A stretch of 64,000 nt of DNA. It comes from Zingiber officinale. Lineage: Eukaryota; Streptophyta; Magnoliopsida; Zingiberales; Zingiberaceae. Shown here piece by piece: positions 21,390 through 32,900 of this stretch. A model generated the notes under the pieces. That model ran no database searches. It was given only the letters and a program-made list of their open reading frames with translations, and was not told where the DNA came from. The translations under genes were made by a program, and so were the position numbers. Location of the stretch: NCBI RefSeq assembly GCF_018446385.1, contig NC_055992.1, positions 19,314,877 through 19,378,876 of the forward strand. The letters are read 5' to 3'. Position 1 is the stretch's first letter. Every line of letters starts with the position of its first letter.

Positions 21390-23300
21390 ATAACTCGAGA
21401 GATGATACGATGCATGATTGTGGGGTCGGAGAGATAATGTGGTCAGAAGTCAAGCCCGTGGGATGATCAAAAGTCAAGCTCACACATCAGTCATAAGTCA
21501 AGCTTGCGTGGTGGTCAGAAGTCAGGTCTGTGTGGGGGTCAAGAGTCTGATCTATAAGGAGGTCAAGAATCCGGTTTACATATAGTTCAAAGGGCCCAGT
21601 TACAAGATGGGTTGGGTCAGGCACGAATGGGATCCCGGGGCTAGACCCACGTGCCAAGAACTTAGAGGCCAGGATTATAGGTCGGATGTGCCAACCAAGG
21701 ATACAGGTCAGGACCTATAGCCTTATGGCTCAGGATATATAGATCAACGCGTACAAGTTGGAATATATGAGCCAAGGATACAAGTCAGGACTTATAGTCT
21801 TACGACACTGGATATCCGGACAAAAGCGTACAGGTCGGGATGTACTAGCCAAGGATATAGGTCAAGACTTATAGTCTTATGTCACTGGATATCCGGACAA
21901 AAGCGTACAGGTGGGGATGTACTAGCCAAGGATACAGGTCAGGACTTATAGCCTTATGACAGTGGATATCCGGACAAAAGCGTACAGGTCGGGATGTACT
22001 TTACTAGTCAAGGATACATGTCAGGATTTAGGGCCTTACGACATGGAGTACATAGACAAAAGCGTACAAGTCAGGATATACTAGCCAAGGATATAGGTCA
22101 GGACTTATAGCCTTACGACATTAGATATTCGGATAAAAACGTACAAGTCGCGATGTACTTTACTAGCCAAGAATACAGGTCAGGATTTATGGCCTTACGG
22201 CATGGAGCACATAGACAAAAGCGTACAGGTCGGGATGTACTAGCCAAGGATACAGGTCAGGACTTATGGCCTTACGGCATGGAGTACATAGACAAAAGTG
22301 TACAGGTCAGGATGTACTAACCAAGGATACAGGTCAAGACTTATGAATCGGAACACACAGAGATTTACAAGTAAGGATGTATAGGTCAGGAAATGCAGAC
22401 CAAAGCATACAGGTCGCAACAGACGTACACAGGTCAGGACTCGAGATAAGTGGAAGTAAATTGAGGCATACAGGTCTGGAGGCAGAATAATCAGAACAAG
22501 ACTAAAGCATACAGGTCGCTATACAAGGCAAGGCGGGGCAGTGGCTCACAAGGCAGGTTAGTACCCACAAGTCGGGGTGAGCCAGTACGAAGACCCAATC
22601 CAGGATTAACAGGTCAAGGAAAGCAGACACTACACGACAAGCGAGTCAGGGAATCGTAACAACCTGTCAGGGAATAATCACCGCCTGTCAGAGAATATGC
22701 TAACGGTTTGATGTTCACCGCCCGCTGATTCCTTCCCAGACCTATAGGAGGACACCACGTGTCATTCACTGTCGGACAAAGCCTGACACCCGACATTCCC
22801 TGACACTTGACAGACTACAGAAACGTCCACAGCAGTATAAAAAGAGAGCCTTCATCCTTACGCAGGCACGCTCACTCGTCATTTCATACTCGTCTCTTAC
22901 TTTTCGTCCTTTCTCTATATTTTCTAGGGAAAAAGTATCTGACTTGAGCATCGGAGGGCCTGACCCGGGGACTTTTTTCCTAGTTTCTGGTCTCTAACGA
23001 CTCGTGGGCTCGTCGGGGTGTGCAGGACCCTTGCTTGGTCACCACCCCCCCGGTCATCCGCTCGTGTAAGCTTTTTCGACGGGTACCAGATCGTCCAGGC
23101 TTCGCAGCGACTTTCCGTCAACAACAGCGACAGCGCGACCCACCTTCATCCGACTCAGCTTCCGGACGGGATCAAGAGATATCTTCGATGGCCCCACTTT
23201 CTTCCAACTCACTGTGACTTTGTCAACATCAGTTGGTGCCCCTCACGAATAGAAGTCCTTTCTTCATTTACCCTAATGATCTTTGAGGAGTAACATGCGA
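21390..23300 (+). repeat. Gypsy-like LTR relic with internal tandem array
   Basis: The first half is the 77-bp array described separately. A TATA box (TATAAAAAG, 22836-22844) follows, then a pyrimidine-rich leader and CTGACTTGAGCATCGGAGGG near 22939. This layout, tandem array, TATA, then the shared motif, fits the U3-R-U5 of a Tat-type Gypsy LTR. The assignment is by layout, as no coding region was found. Confidence 0.5.
21700..22345 (+). repeat. Tandem array, 77-bp unit, about eight copies
   Basis: Each unit begins GGATACAGGTCAGGACTTAT and ends GATGTACTAGCCAA. Two units carry a 5-bp TTTAC-type insertion near the end. Each unit contains a half-repeat, because TACAGGTC(A/G)GGA occurs twice per unit. 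Related half-units extend on both sides (21420-21700 and 22345-22560). Confidence 0.85.
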
Positions 23301-23673
23301 TAGTAGATTCGTTGACTAGTGGTTTGACCATCCACGGTATATTGTCTGGAACACTCGTGATGCTCGAACCACTCATGATCCTAGGCAATATGTCAGAACT
23401 CATCTGTAATTTTCAGATTTATCCTAATGGTCGGTAGAAAATTTTTATAGAATCGCATCGATCACCTCTAAAATTAATCGAATCATAAAAATTAGATACC
23501 TGAGCTACCAAAAATAAAAAATAAATTGACAACTTCTCTAAATCAAGTCTATTGGTGTATCATTAGAGCAATTAGCAACTATAATAATGCACAATTTCAT
23601 ATCAATGTTCCAATCTTACAAACATTCCATTAGTTGTTACAAAAATAAATTCACTTGTACGTGCGCATAGAAA
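23301..23673. other. Spacer before DNA transposon D
   Basis: No gene or repeat recognised. Confidence 0.5.
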
Positions 23674-23700
23674 CTATGTGAAAATCAGCAATAGACTTCG
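23674..23700 (+). repeat. Left terminal inverted repeat of transposon D
   Basis: 13 + 9 bases match the right end perfectly around a 5-bp variable centre. The last five bases start a hairpin-forming segment. Confidence 0.7.
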
Positions 23701-24454
23701 GATATTATCCGAAGTAATAGGTAGTTAATTACCGAAGTAGACGCACGTGAAGTAAAAAGGTAAATTTTTTACTTCACCACACGTTACCGAAGTCTATCAC
23801 CGGTTCAAAACCGGTTCAAAATCGAACCGTTTTCGAAGTAAAAAACCTTTATTACTTCATCAAGACCAGTAAAAATACCGAAGTAATTGAGGATATATTA
23901 CTTCATAGGTTACATTGTTTGACGAAGTAAAATATATATACGACTTCAGATTTTTTGAATTTTGGTGCAGTAAATATTTTATTTTACTTCCATATATTTG
24001 ACTTAGTCGAAGTACTTATTATTGTATTACTTCATCATAGTATAGAAGTAATAGAGCATATTTTACTACAACAAATAAATTCAAATGTAGCAAAGTAATT
24101 TATACGAACTACTTCCCAAATTTATTCAGTAGTGAAGTAAATAGTTTCTTTAACTACGCCACTATTTAAATTTATTGTAGTCTTTTGTGTTGTATTACTC
24201 CATCATTTATTTATACCGTCGAAGTAATTGACAATATTTTACTACAATATAATTTTAATTGACCAAAAGAGTATATGATAATATGTTACTCCAACACAAT
24301 ATTTTTCACAATCAAAATTAAACAAATATATCATAAATATGTATCAAATACAATCCAAAAGTGTATTCATAAAAGACATATTTAACCATAACCCAAAAAT
24401 TTTTGTATCCATAAATTTCTAAATACAATCCAAAATTTATATCACATCCTACAC

Positions 24455-25342
24455 TTAAGCACCTATATAGAAGTAGACGAATTCGCTCCATTCACTTCTG
24501 ACTTCATCATACTGAGATTGATTGTAATACTGTTTATTTTTTGATATTGCAAACTGAAACATAAACAGAAATTTGAGAGTCAATGTAAAATGATTCAATA
24601 TTTCATAAAGAAGATATTTTATAAAGAAGAAATTCACCTTCATCTCCAGTTGGGGATATTTATCCAAGACTATCTCTTTCATGTACCGCATTACACAATA
24701 TCCACATTCAACACCACCTTTTTATTTTAGATTACCCTAATCAAATTGAAAATGTTATCAATAAGTCATAATCCAAATAACAAGAATTATTAATTGATGT
24801 CTAAATACATAGTCACAATACATACCGTCAATTATTTAAAACCAAGTCCTTTTGAAATTCCCCTTGACGCATTGTATAACTTAACCCCACTACATTGTAA
24901 AACATAGAAAGTTATTTTATCAACCTCTAATAAATTTAATGTATATATTCACAATCAACATAATCTACTACCTACTTGGTCACAATAGTTTGCCAAGCAT
25001 GATCTCGGTTCCTATTACTCAAAGAGTCCAATAAATATATCATATTCTTATCTTCATTAATTATAGTCAGGATCCAATGGTATCTGCACAAATAAAAAAA
25101 AACATTGACTAATATGTAATAGGAATTGATTAATAATTAAAATCTTACCTAGTGTTGTATGGAATGAAGCAGATACTATCTTTGTTTGATGCTCTCAACT
25201 GCTCAGCAATATGTTGTGACAATTTACTGCCTTCTTCGCCCACACCACATGTTGGTATGTGACCAGGATCCACAAATGAGACATACTCAGCTCTATTTTC
25301 TTTCTTCAAGTATTTGTAAAGGTAACTGCAAGATAATTTCAA
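24455..25342 (-). pseudogene. Ulp1-like cysteine protease remnant of transposon D
   Basis: Three minus-strand pieces fit the C48/Ulp1-like domain found in plant CACTA-type elements. 25342-25145 reads YLYKYLKKENRAEYVSFVDP. About 25090-24970 gives HWILTIINEDKNMIYLLDSL, with the catalytic His-Trp and a later Asp. About 24710-24655 gives ECGYCVMRYMKEIV, with the catalytic Cys in ECG(Y)C context. The pieces are separated by gaps that could be introns. Whether it is still translatable cannot be settled by eye. Confidence 0.65.
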
Positions 25343-25959
25343 GATAATGATAAAGTAATGGCAAATCTAAATATACCACATGTAAAATTGATGAAAAAAC
25401 ATGTGAATAAATATTTCAAACAAAGTATAACATTTGAACAAATATTGTATTTAAGACATAACATACCCCATGTAAACCAAAATTTGCCTAACACCTATCT
25501 AACTTCATATTATAGCTACTGCATGGATTTGTAATATGGGTTTCTTATATGGATAACTTGTAGTTATGTTAATTGTAATAGAAGCAATCAAAACTCCTGC
25601 AAGGCTTGAGATTTTAAGCTTCGTCTATATAATTTGGATATTCAAAACAACATGTAAATTCTACAGGAATGATTGCAATGTCATCTTATGAAGGTTCTTT
25701 GGAAGACGTGCAGCTGCTACATTGCATCATCTACTCAGTCATATATCTATCTTAATTTCCTTCACTTTATAAAATATAGTACTAAAATATGTTGGTGTGT
25801 GATGCTTACGAGTTTGCTAAGTATACTAGAAGTGGCTATCCTACATCTGGAAGCTGAAGCCATACACCTATTTATATTGTTCATACTAATGTTTAGGTTC
25901 TTGCATCAAAGCATTGAATATTGAGATAAATTTTTCATTCTGATAAATTTTGATCGAGG

Positions 25960-27341
25960 AGGTGGTCCAACAACCAAAACTTCAGACAGAAAATCATACT
26001 GAATTAATGGATGCATCAACCTTGTAGCAATGTTAGGGTATCCTTTAGCAGTGATTATAATTGATTAGTTTGGTTGAAAAATCGGTCTTCTACTAATTGT
26101 TGAAATATAACATCATACTCAATTAAATAATATTAGTGGAATTGAGAGGATTTATCACCATAATTTGTAAAATGTCTCAGTTTACCTTCTCTACTATGAT
26201 GATATATCTCACATCATAATTAAGGACAAATATGTTCAATGCATAAAGGTCTCCGGTTATAGCATAGCCAACTTGTCCAAGCATAGAACAATCAACATTC
26301 TATTCACCAAGCTCCTATAAACATACAATATATCAACAATCAAGTAGTTTGGATAAATCAAAAGAAAGGGAAAAAGACAACACTCATATTCCAATGTTCA
26401 TTTAATAAGTGAATAACATTCACATAAAAGGTGAATGCTACATCATATATGACACAAGTAATATAAAGTTGAAATATAAATCTGGATCACTTAAAACAAA
26501 AAGTTGCAGAGTTGCACCTCTAACAGGAATCTCCCAACAATTGTGACTTTGCTAGAAGCCATGATACCTAGACTATGTCGAGTGCACTGGAGCAATGCAA
26601 CAACATCTGCAACAATTATTTGAGAAAGTTGAGCAACTAGGTGCAAAGTAAACTTAGATTATAGTTAATACTCAATACCAATATGGATGATAGAACATGG
26701 TGACCTTGTACTGCTCTGTTGACTTGATCCTAAGATGTGAAATAGTCAGGTGAGTCACAAAGAAGCTTATAGAAAAGTTTTCGTTGCGTGACAAGCTTCC
26801 CCTCCCCGACAATGCGGAAGCACATCGCCATGACCATCTATACTGCAGAGAAACTCAACAAGAACAAGAAATTCATGCTATGTGTAGAGTGTGAGATATT
26901 GGGAGTTAATTACAGAAACTATATCTCTTGTGAAAGGTTTTGCACCCTATGCTCTCATGAAAGATCTTGTGCAAATAGAGTGCGATAGAATAGATTGATG
27001 AGACCTCACTCAAGAACCCCTTGATGGAACCCGTTGTCATTAGATTTGTTGTTAATCTATCACGTACGTTAGATGGGATTATTAGTGAGCAAACTGTGAT
27101 CCCAAATCACTCAAAATAAATGACGTATAGCTACAACAAACACGATGAAACCCTAATAATGAAACTGGGGTTTAATTATAATACCAAGGAATGGATCCAA
27201 AATCAAATGGAAAGCCCTAAACCCTTCACAAGCTTGCAAATCGAGAAAGAGACACACCGATGCCAGATTTGATACGGCTGGGTTGGGAGCGGTGAGGGTT
27301 TTCAGGAAATTGAGGACAGCGACTTCGATTAGTGCTCTCAC
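25960..27341 (-). pseudogene. SPO11-2: SPO11-2 homologue (meiotic topoisomerase VI A-like), broken fragment
   Basis: Five exon-like blocks with introns are seen. Exon a, 27341-27258: IEVAVLNFLKTLTAPNPAVS. Exon b, 26837-26705: KLFYKLLCDSPDYF with the catalytic Tyr. Exon c, 26606-26518: VVALLQCTRHSLGIMASS. Exon d, 26314-26186: GYAITGDL and RYIIIVEK, the Toprim start. Exon e, about 26100-25990: LVEDRFFNQ then ITAKGYPNIATR in another frame. Splice sites are plausible, with GT and AG at b, c and d. A TAG at 26730-26732, a TAG at 26300-26302 and a frameshift near 26050 make it a pseudogene. The C-terminal part is missing. SPO11-2 with SPO11-1 makes meiotic double-strand breaks; this copy lies wholly inside transposon D. 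Confidence 0.85.
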
Positions 27342-27433
27342 CTGCAGATGATTGCAAGGAAAACCTAGATTCACCATTCGAGAAACACATCTAGAAGGAC
27401 AAGGATCGAGGAAAAAGCATCAAAATGCCGAAG

Positions 27434-27456
27434 AAGAAGAAGAAGAAGAAGACGAG
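27434..27456. repeat. (GAA)n microsatellite
   Basis: A run of about seven GAA/AAG triplets upstream of the SPO11-2 exon block. Confidence 0.8.
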
Positions 27457-27699
27457 TGAGGTATTCAATCTAAAGACCATGCACAGAGTGAGGATTTTTG
27501 CAGACCAAATGCACTGATCGATGAAGAAGAGCGATGATTTCAGGAGATCCTGCTCCATTTTCCACTTGAACTGGTAGGAGAAGTAATTAGCAGGCGATTT
27601 GATCTCTCCACAGTCGCTTCTTGCGGTGATGAGAAGAGGAAAGGAACGATAGTGAAAAGAGAAGTCTAGGTCAGTGAAAATAAATAGGTTGGATTAAAT

Positions 27700-27861
27700 T
27701 GTAATGACATTTATAAATATTGTCACAATAGATGATCTAATAAGATATTTTATTTTTATAATAATCTATTTTTAGTAGGTGTCATTAAAAAATATTTATG
27801 ATGACATTTTTAATTAAATGTCATTAAAAAAATATCATAATAGACCCTATTTCTAGTAGTG
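27700..27861 (+). repeat. CACTA terminus nested in transposon D
   Basis: It ends TTTCTAGTAGTG at 27861, the reverse of a CACTACTAGAAA terminus. Just inside are TGACATT/AATGTCATT words in both orientations, like the subterminal part at 14160-14710. The matching left end was not found, so this may be a fragment or part of D itself. Confidence 0.5.
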
Positions 27862-28112
27862 CCGGTTCAGCTAGAAAAATATTTTTAACCAGTTATAACT
27901 TATTACTTCAACATTTAGACATATAGTTTAATTTTGTGACTTATTACTTCATCAAATATATATCACGCAGTAAAATATTAGATAAAATTAGAAATAAAGT
28001 CTGTATTTTTTAATCTATGAAGTCTAACATAGTATTTATTATATTAAATTTTGTACCGAAGTTAATTGTAATATATTACTTCATAATTATTGATTGCCAA
28101 AGTAAATAATGA

Positions 28113-28139
28113 CGAAGTCTAATATAGATTTTCACATAG
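28113..28139 (-). repeat. Right terminal inverted repeat of transposon D
   Basis: Reverse complement of the left end in both conserved words, with the 5-bp centre different. Confidence 0.7.
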
Positions 28140-28489
28140 CCTACAAATAATATAAAAAATATAAACATTCATACATTGACATCAATGCTGAAATATAAAG
28201 TGATGAGTCTTATTTAATAAACTAACATACACTAAAATAACATCTCAAAAGTTTACTATCAAAATTTCAATCATTAGATGTTGATGAGCAATAATATTAT
28301 TCTAAACCCTATTTGAGTGAATTTTGATGTAAAAGGCGATAATGGTCACCGAGCACCTCCAGGAACTATTTTCCTAAGATAATGAACCTTAGGAGATTTA
28401 AATCTTAGTTTTGATTATGTAAATTTATAATTTGAGTATCAATTCAGTTACATCTGTATGAACGAAAGTGAATGTAGCAAATCGCTATA

Positions 28490-28855
28490 CTTGTGAGGTA
28501 AGATTTTCTGACCCATTTTTTATGATCCAGGGAATATTACTGGTATTTGTGGTCGGATCGTGGTCCTGATCCGATTGCAATTGGTTGTGATCCTTTCTTG
28601 GGTTCATTGTCCCCATCAAATTATAGGTTGATTCGGAGTAGGTGGCCGGAGGTCGTCCGGAGGACACCCTCACTTGACGCCTAATAACCTGGCCACTTAT
28701 CCACCACCGGAGGCCTTCGGGCGGCCTCCGGTTGCCCGCTCCGAATCAAACTATAACCTGGTGGGGACGATGAATCCAGGAAGGGATCGCAACTAATTAC
28801 GGTCGGATCACGATCATGATCCGACCGTAAATACGAGTGACACATCCCCTAAACC
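28490..28855. mobile_element. Hairpin (foldback) element
   Basis: The arms at about 28545-28645 and 28725-28830 are imperfect reverse complements, sharing words such as GATTCGGAG and GGTCGGATC. A GC-rich centre has its own smaller palindromes built on CCGGAGG. GC content is far above the flanks. No coding capacity and no certain target duplication. Confidence 0.6.
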
Positions 28856-29640
28856 ATAAAAAAGTGATCCAAATTAAAGATCTGCTCTCTGTACTTGTAG
28901 CGATTGAATCTCTACAAGATAATTAACTTGGAGATTATAATTTCTCTATACTTAATTTTAGAAAGGTGTACAAGCTTCAGGATTATTTGAACGAAGATAT
29001 AATTTATAATTTAGGGATGTTGGACTTACTGAATTGTTCATCATAAATACTTTTTAATTTATCCTGATAATCGATTAAAAAATTTTATAGAACCAAATTG
29101 ATATCCCATACTCAACATTATCCAATCTAATTAATCATATATTTTTTTATTTAGAAAGATGCAGGAGGTGAATGATATTTTGTGGATGTTTTTATAAGTC
29201 GAGGGCTACTGCATCCTTTGGCATCCCCGTGAAATTGTACCTTTTATGATTTTAAAAAATGGGGTGGCTTTTATTCTTTTTTATATTGAGTAAAAATTAA
29301 AAAATCACCTTTAATTATTTAAATTGTCAAAAAAAAAAAATACTCCTTACCTTTTAAAATAAAAAACATCTATCATAATTACAATATCGGATTAAATACT
29401 ATAAGATATAAAAAATCTTGACTAAAAAATTATATAAAAATCACTTTATATATAATAAAATTAAATAATGCTGATAAGGTTTATAAACACTTGATTGTAT
29501 ACAAATACTTTATATATAATATTTCTTTTATAAAATTAAATAATAATAATAATTTTTATTGTTTTTACCCTTCTATATTGACCGACAATATATTTTGCAA
29601 TCTTAATATTATTATTGTCGTCACGCAAATTAAATTGCCC
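28856..29640. other. AT-rich spacer upstream of the CBS gene
   Basis: Very AT-rich with A and TA runs. No gene seen. Its right end leads into the GC-rich 5' region of the CBS gene. Confidence 0.5.
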
Positions 29641-29954
29641 CCATGCGAACGTAGTCAATAGAGCTCAAGGCGGATAACGATGGTGTCGATCGCATCCACC
29701 TGCGACAGTTACCACGGACCCATAACCGACGATTTCAAACGCCAGCGAGCGCCACTTGTCCACTCACCCGTGGGACTTCCCGGACGATTCGACCTCCAGC
29801 GTTTCACACTCAGCTGCGACCGGAGGAGTCTGCGCTTTAGACCACCCTGTCAACGTCCCATCGATCCCCGGCGTAGGGTTACCGGCATTGGCCGATGTAA
29901 CTGCCTTTCAGGATTTCGACGCTCCGAGTGCATTGCAAACGATAGCGATCAGCT
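29641..29954 (+). promoter_or_regulatory. Promoter and 5' leader region of the CBS gene
   Basis: An abrupt rise in GC starts near 29640. Upstream ATGs at 29680 and 29756 open frames that overlap the main start in other frames, so they would act as upstream ORFs if transcribed. No clear TATA box was seen. Confidence 0.4.
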
Positions 29955-32900
29955 ATGGCGTGCGGGAGTGCTTTCCATGGAACCCTTTTCGTCCACTCCG
30001 TCCTCAAATCCCCCTCTTCCTCCTCCAAATCTTTCTTCTCCTCTGCTTCCGCTTTAACTGTGAGTAGTGGCTTCAGAAGGCCTCTTCGCTCCGGGAGTGG
30101 CGGTGTCGGGCACAAGCGGACCTTGGCGCCCTCCGCCTCCGCTTCCTTTTCCGACGACCTCCGCCCGCCCCTTGGGGAGAACCCCGAGGGCGTCATATCT
30201 GGGGAGTGGCCGGAGAACTTCTCCCTCCTTAGCTACGATGACCTGCGCGCCTACCTCGAAACCCAGATCATCAGTGATGAGGTCTGTCTCCTATAATCTT
30301 TTCTTCGTTTTGGTCCATTGGTGTTGACATCGTCCTTGGGAGCAGACGAAGCCGTCGGCGAAGCTAGCAACGGTGATGTCAACGCAGATCCGGAAGGCGA
30401 GACCGGAGCAGGCTCTGGAAGAGATCGAACACAATTTCGAATTCGTGTCGGGGCTTCCTGTGGTCGACGACGAACTTAGGTGCATCGGTGTCATCTCTAA
30501 GAAGGACAAAGCCAGAGCACCTAATGGGGTTTGTGTATTAGCTTTTGTACTCTCCTCCACATGTATTCTCTACCTGCTGCTCAACATTAAAGCTTTATCA
30601 ACATACTCTTGCTGATTCTCTCTTTTTTATCAAAGTCAAAATTCATCAACGTTTCTCATATTTGTTTTAGACTTATCGTAGCTGCTATCTGTTGAAACCG
30701 AGTAATTCAAGTTAAATTATTTTCTAAAATACTGCGGTTCACTGCTTTAACGAATCATTTTGATAAGCTGGGCTTAGTCATTAGCAGAATAATAGCAAAT
30801 TTATGCCAAAAAGATGAACTGGACACTGCCTTACCCCTAGTTCCCCTTTTCATGGACCCTTGACGTGATTACTGATCCTTTTTCTTTTAAAATGCATCAT
30901 TTGGATAGTCTCAACTGTTTTTTTTTCCCATCTATTCTATATTTGTCAGCGTAAGTGCTGTCTCTACTTGAATACAACACTCTTGTATGAACCTCTGTGC
31001 CATCTCACATGTATAGGCTCATGCTCGACACATAAATTTGGGTGGATCACCCAAATGGCTGCTTCAATATAAAGTTAAAACTCTGTATTCCCTTACTAAA
31101 ACCAACGAACTTAATGATCATGGACCCATGATTTCTCCAATTATGCGACCTCCAGTTAGTGCATCTAACCATGGTAGATCTACAACATCTCTAAGCTCAT
31201 TCTGGTTACAAGTTAGATATAAAAAACTCACTCACCACAATATTGCCAGAGCACATGATCTACAATTTGGCATAGATAACCCTAAACATGATGCACCCCA
31301 TTACATCCTTGAAATAACATGATTCCTTAGGCATCCATGACAATACCCGTCATACGTCCTCTAATATCTTTAAAGTCACATGTTCTCAGTTAGACATCGA
31401 CGACCATAATAGTTACATGCCTTGTGATCAATGCTCATAGGGCACTCAGTAATAACCAGTTAAAATCTTCTCTAATGAGCCTAAGATGCATATAACCAGT
31501 TTTACGTTATCTATTTCATGCATCACATGAAATAAATATAGGATAGGTTCTCCTTATTACAATAAATGTCTGGTATAGATCATGTAACATGTAATAATAA
31601 TATTGTGCAAACATGCACCATTGAATAGGAATATCACCTGTAAGCACTTACCACTAAATAAGCATAACAACTATAAGCAAATGCATGACATATAGTCATG
31701 ATCTCATAAAGGATCTAAGATATAGATGAAGCAATACAAGTAAAGTAACCAAAGTTAAATAGTGTGGCCATCAAGTTAAGGTTCTAACCAACTAGTACCT
31801 TGATCACTTAAGCTTAAATCTGCCGTCTAGTTTTTTTTTACTAAACAAGGGTATACACTTGACTCACAATTTATCCACAACCTCTTCCCCTAGATTTTGT
31901 ATAAACTCCTCTCGTATCTTTTATAACCTTTAATGGGTATATCACTCATAATATTTATGAACATCTCACCTACACTAGCAAACCCTAAAACAATATATCT
32001 ACACTTTAATTCAAAGGCAACACATCATGCACATAGGTCAAACCAAGTTTATTATAGGTTCCTAAGGTCTCAAATCTATTGCAACTTATCTATTTTAATT
32101 AGTGCCCCTATCATCACCCAATTACTCATAAAATGGATACTTTAACTTCACGGACACACTTGCAAGCAAACAATCAACATAATACCTTTTATAAAAGTTC
32201 ATCATGGGAAGAACTCTCTTTGCAAGGACGATTCTCCTTGTCAAACAAGCCTTATTGCTAATACTGCACCATCCAATAGAAATAAAGCATTAGGTGTTGG
32301 GAAGACAATTCCTCATGGTTGGATTACATTGTGTTATTATGATGGTTTGATAATACAACTTAAATTGGATGTGTATTTGATGGTGGTGCATCAAATGATA
32401 ATCCTAGTTAGTCTCATTGACTATCTCTGAGGGTGACCGGCCCGGTCCCACGGAAGTTTCCCACCGGCCACCAGGGTAAATCGGGAAGCACACGCGGCGA
32501 CCAACCCAGAAGCCCAGCATCCATTGATTACACCCCCCATTTGGAGGAAGATGGTGGTGCATCAAGTGTGCATGCTTAGTTGTGCTAATGGATTAGACTC
32601 AAAGGATAGGTAGCTCAAATCATGTGGATGTAAAGTTTAGAGGCAAGTAACCCAGATTGAGGAGATGCTTAGAGGACTCGGGGGGGGGGTAGTTAGTCTA
32701 TATTAAGGAGCTTAGAGAACTCAATGGCAAGTAGCTTGAATCGAGGATACGTTCAGACTACTTAGGCAGATGGTTTGGATCGAGGAGCATAAAGGAGTCA
32801 AGGTAGGTAAACCGTATCAAGAAGCTGCTTGAACGACTTAAGGGCAAGTAACCCTAATTGAGGAAGAGCTTGGAGTCTTAGACCACTCGAAGATAGGTAG

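Larger units (their letters stand above)
23674..28139 (-). mobile_element. DNA transposon D carrying SPO11-2 and Ulp1-like fragments
   Basis: The ends are inverted: CTATGTGAAAATC, five free bases, then TAGACTTCG at 23674-23700, and the exact reverse complement of both words at 28113-28139. Both subterminal regions (23700-24310 and 27880-28112) are crowded with GAAGTAA/TTACTTC words in both orientations, as in CACTA and some Mutator-like elements. A near-perfect hairpin lies at 23696-23716. Inside, on the minus strand, are an Ulp1-like protease remnant and SPO11-2 exons. I found no target duplication, so the superfamily is open; CACTA is favoured because CACTA elements often encode such a protease. 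Confidence 0.65.

Noticed and set aside
25673-25924. An 83-residue plus-strand frame in transposon D
   Set aside because: No family text; a different frame of the same DNA looks slightly more protein-like, but neither is supported.
29680-30057. A 125-residue frame upstream of the CBS start
   Set aside because: It overlaps the CBS exon in another frame and has no recognisable domain; at most an upstream ORF.
32430-32520. tRNA gene or tRNA-derived head
   Set aside because: No cloverleaf, no box A/B pair, no anticodon arm could be drawn.
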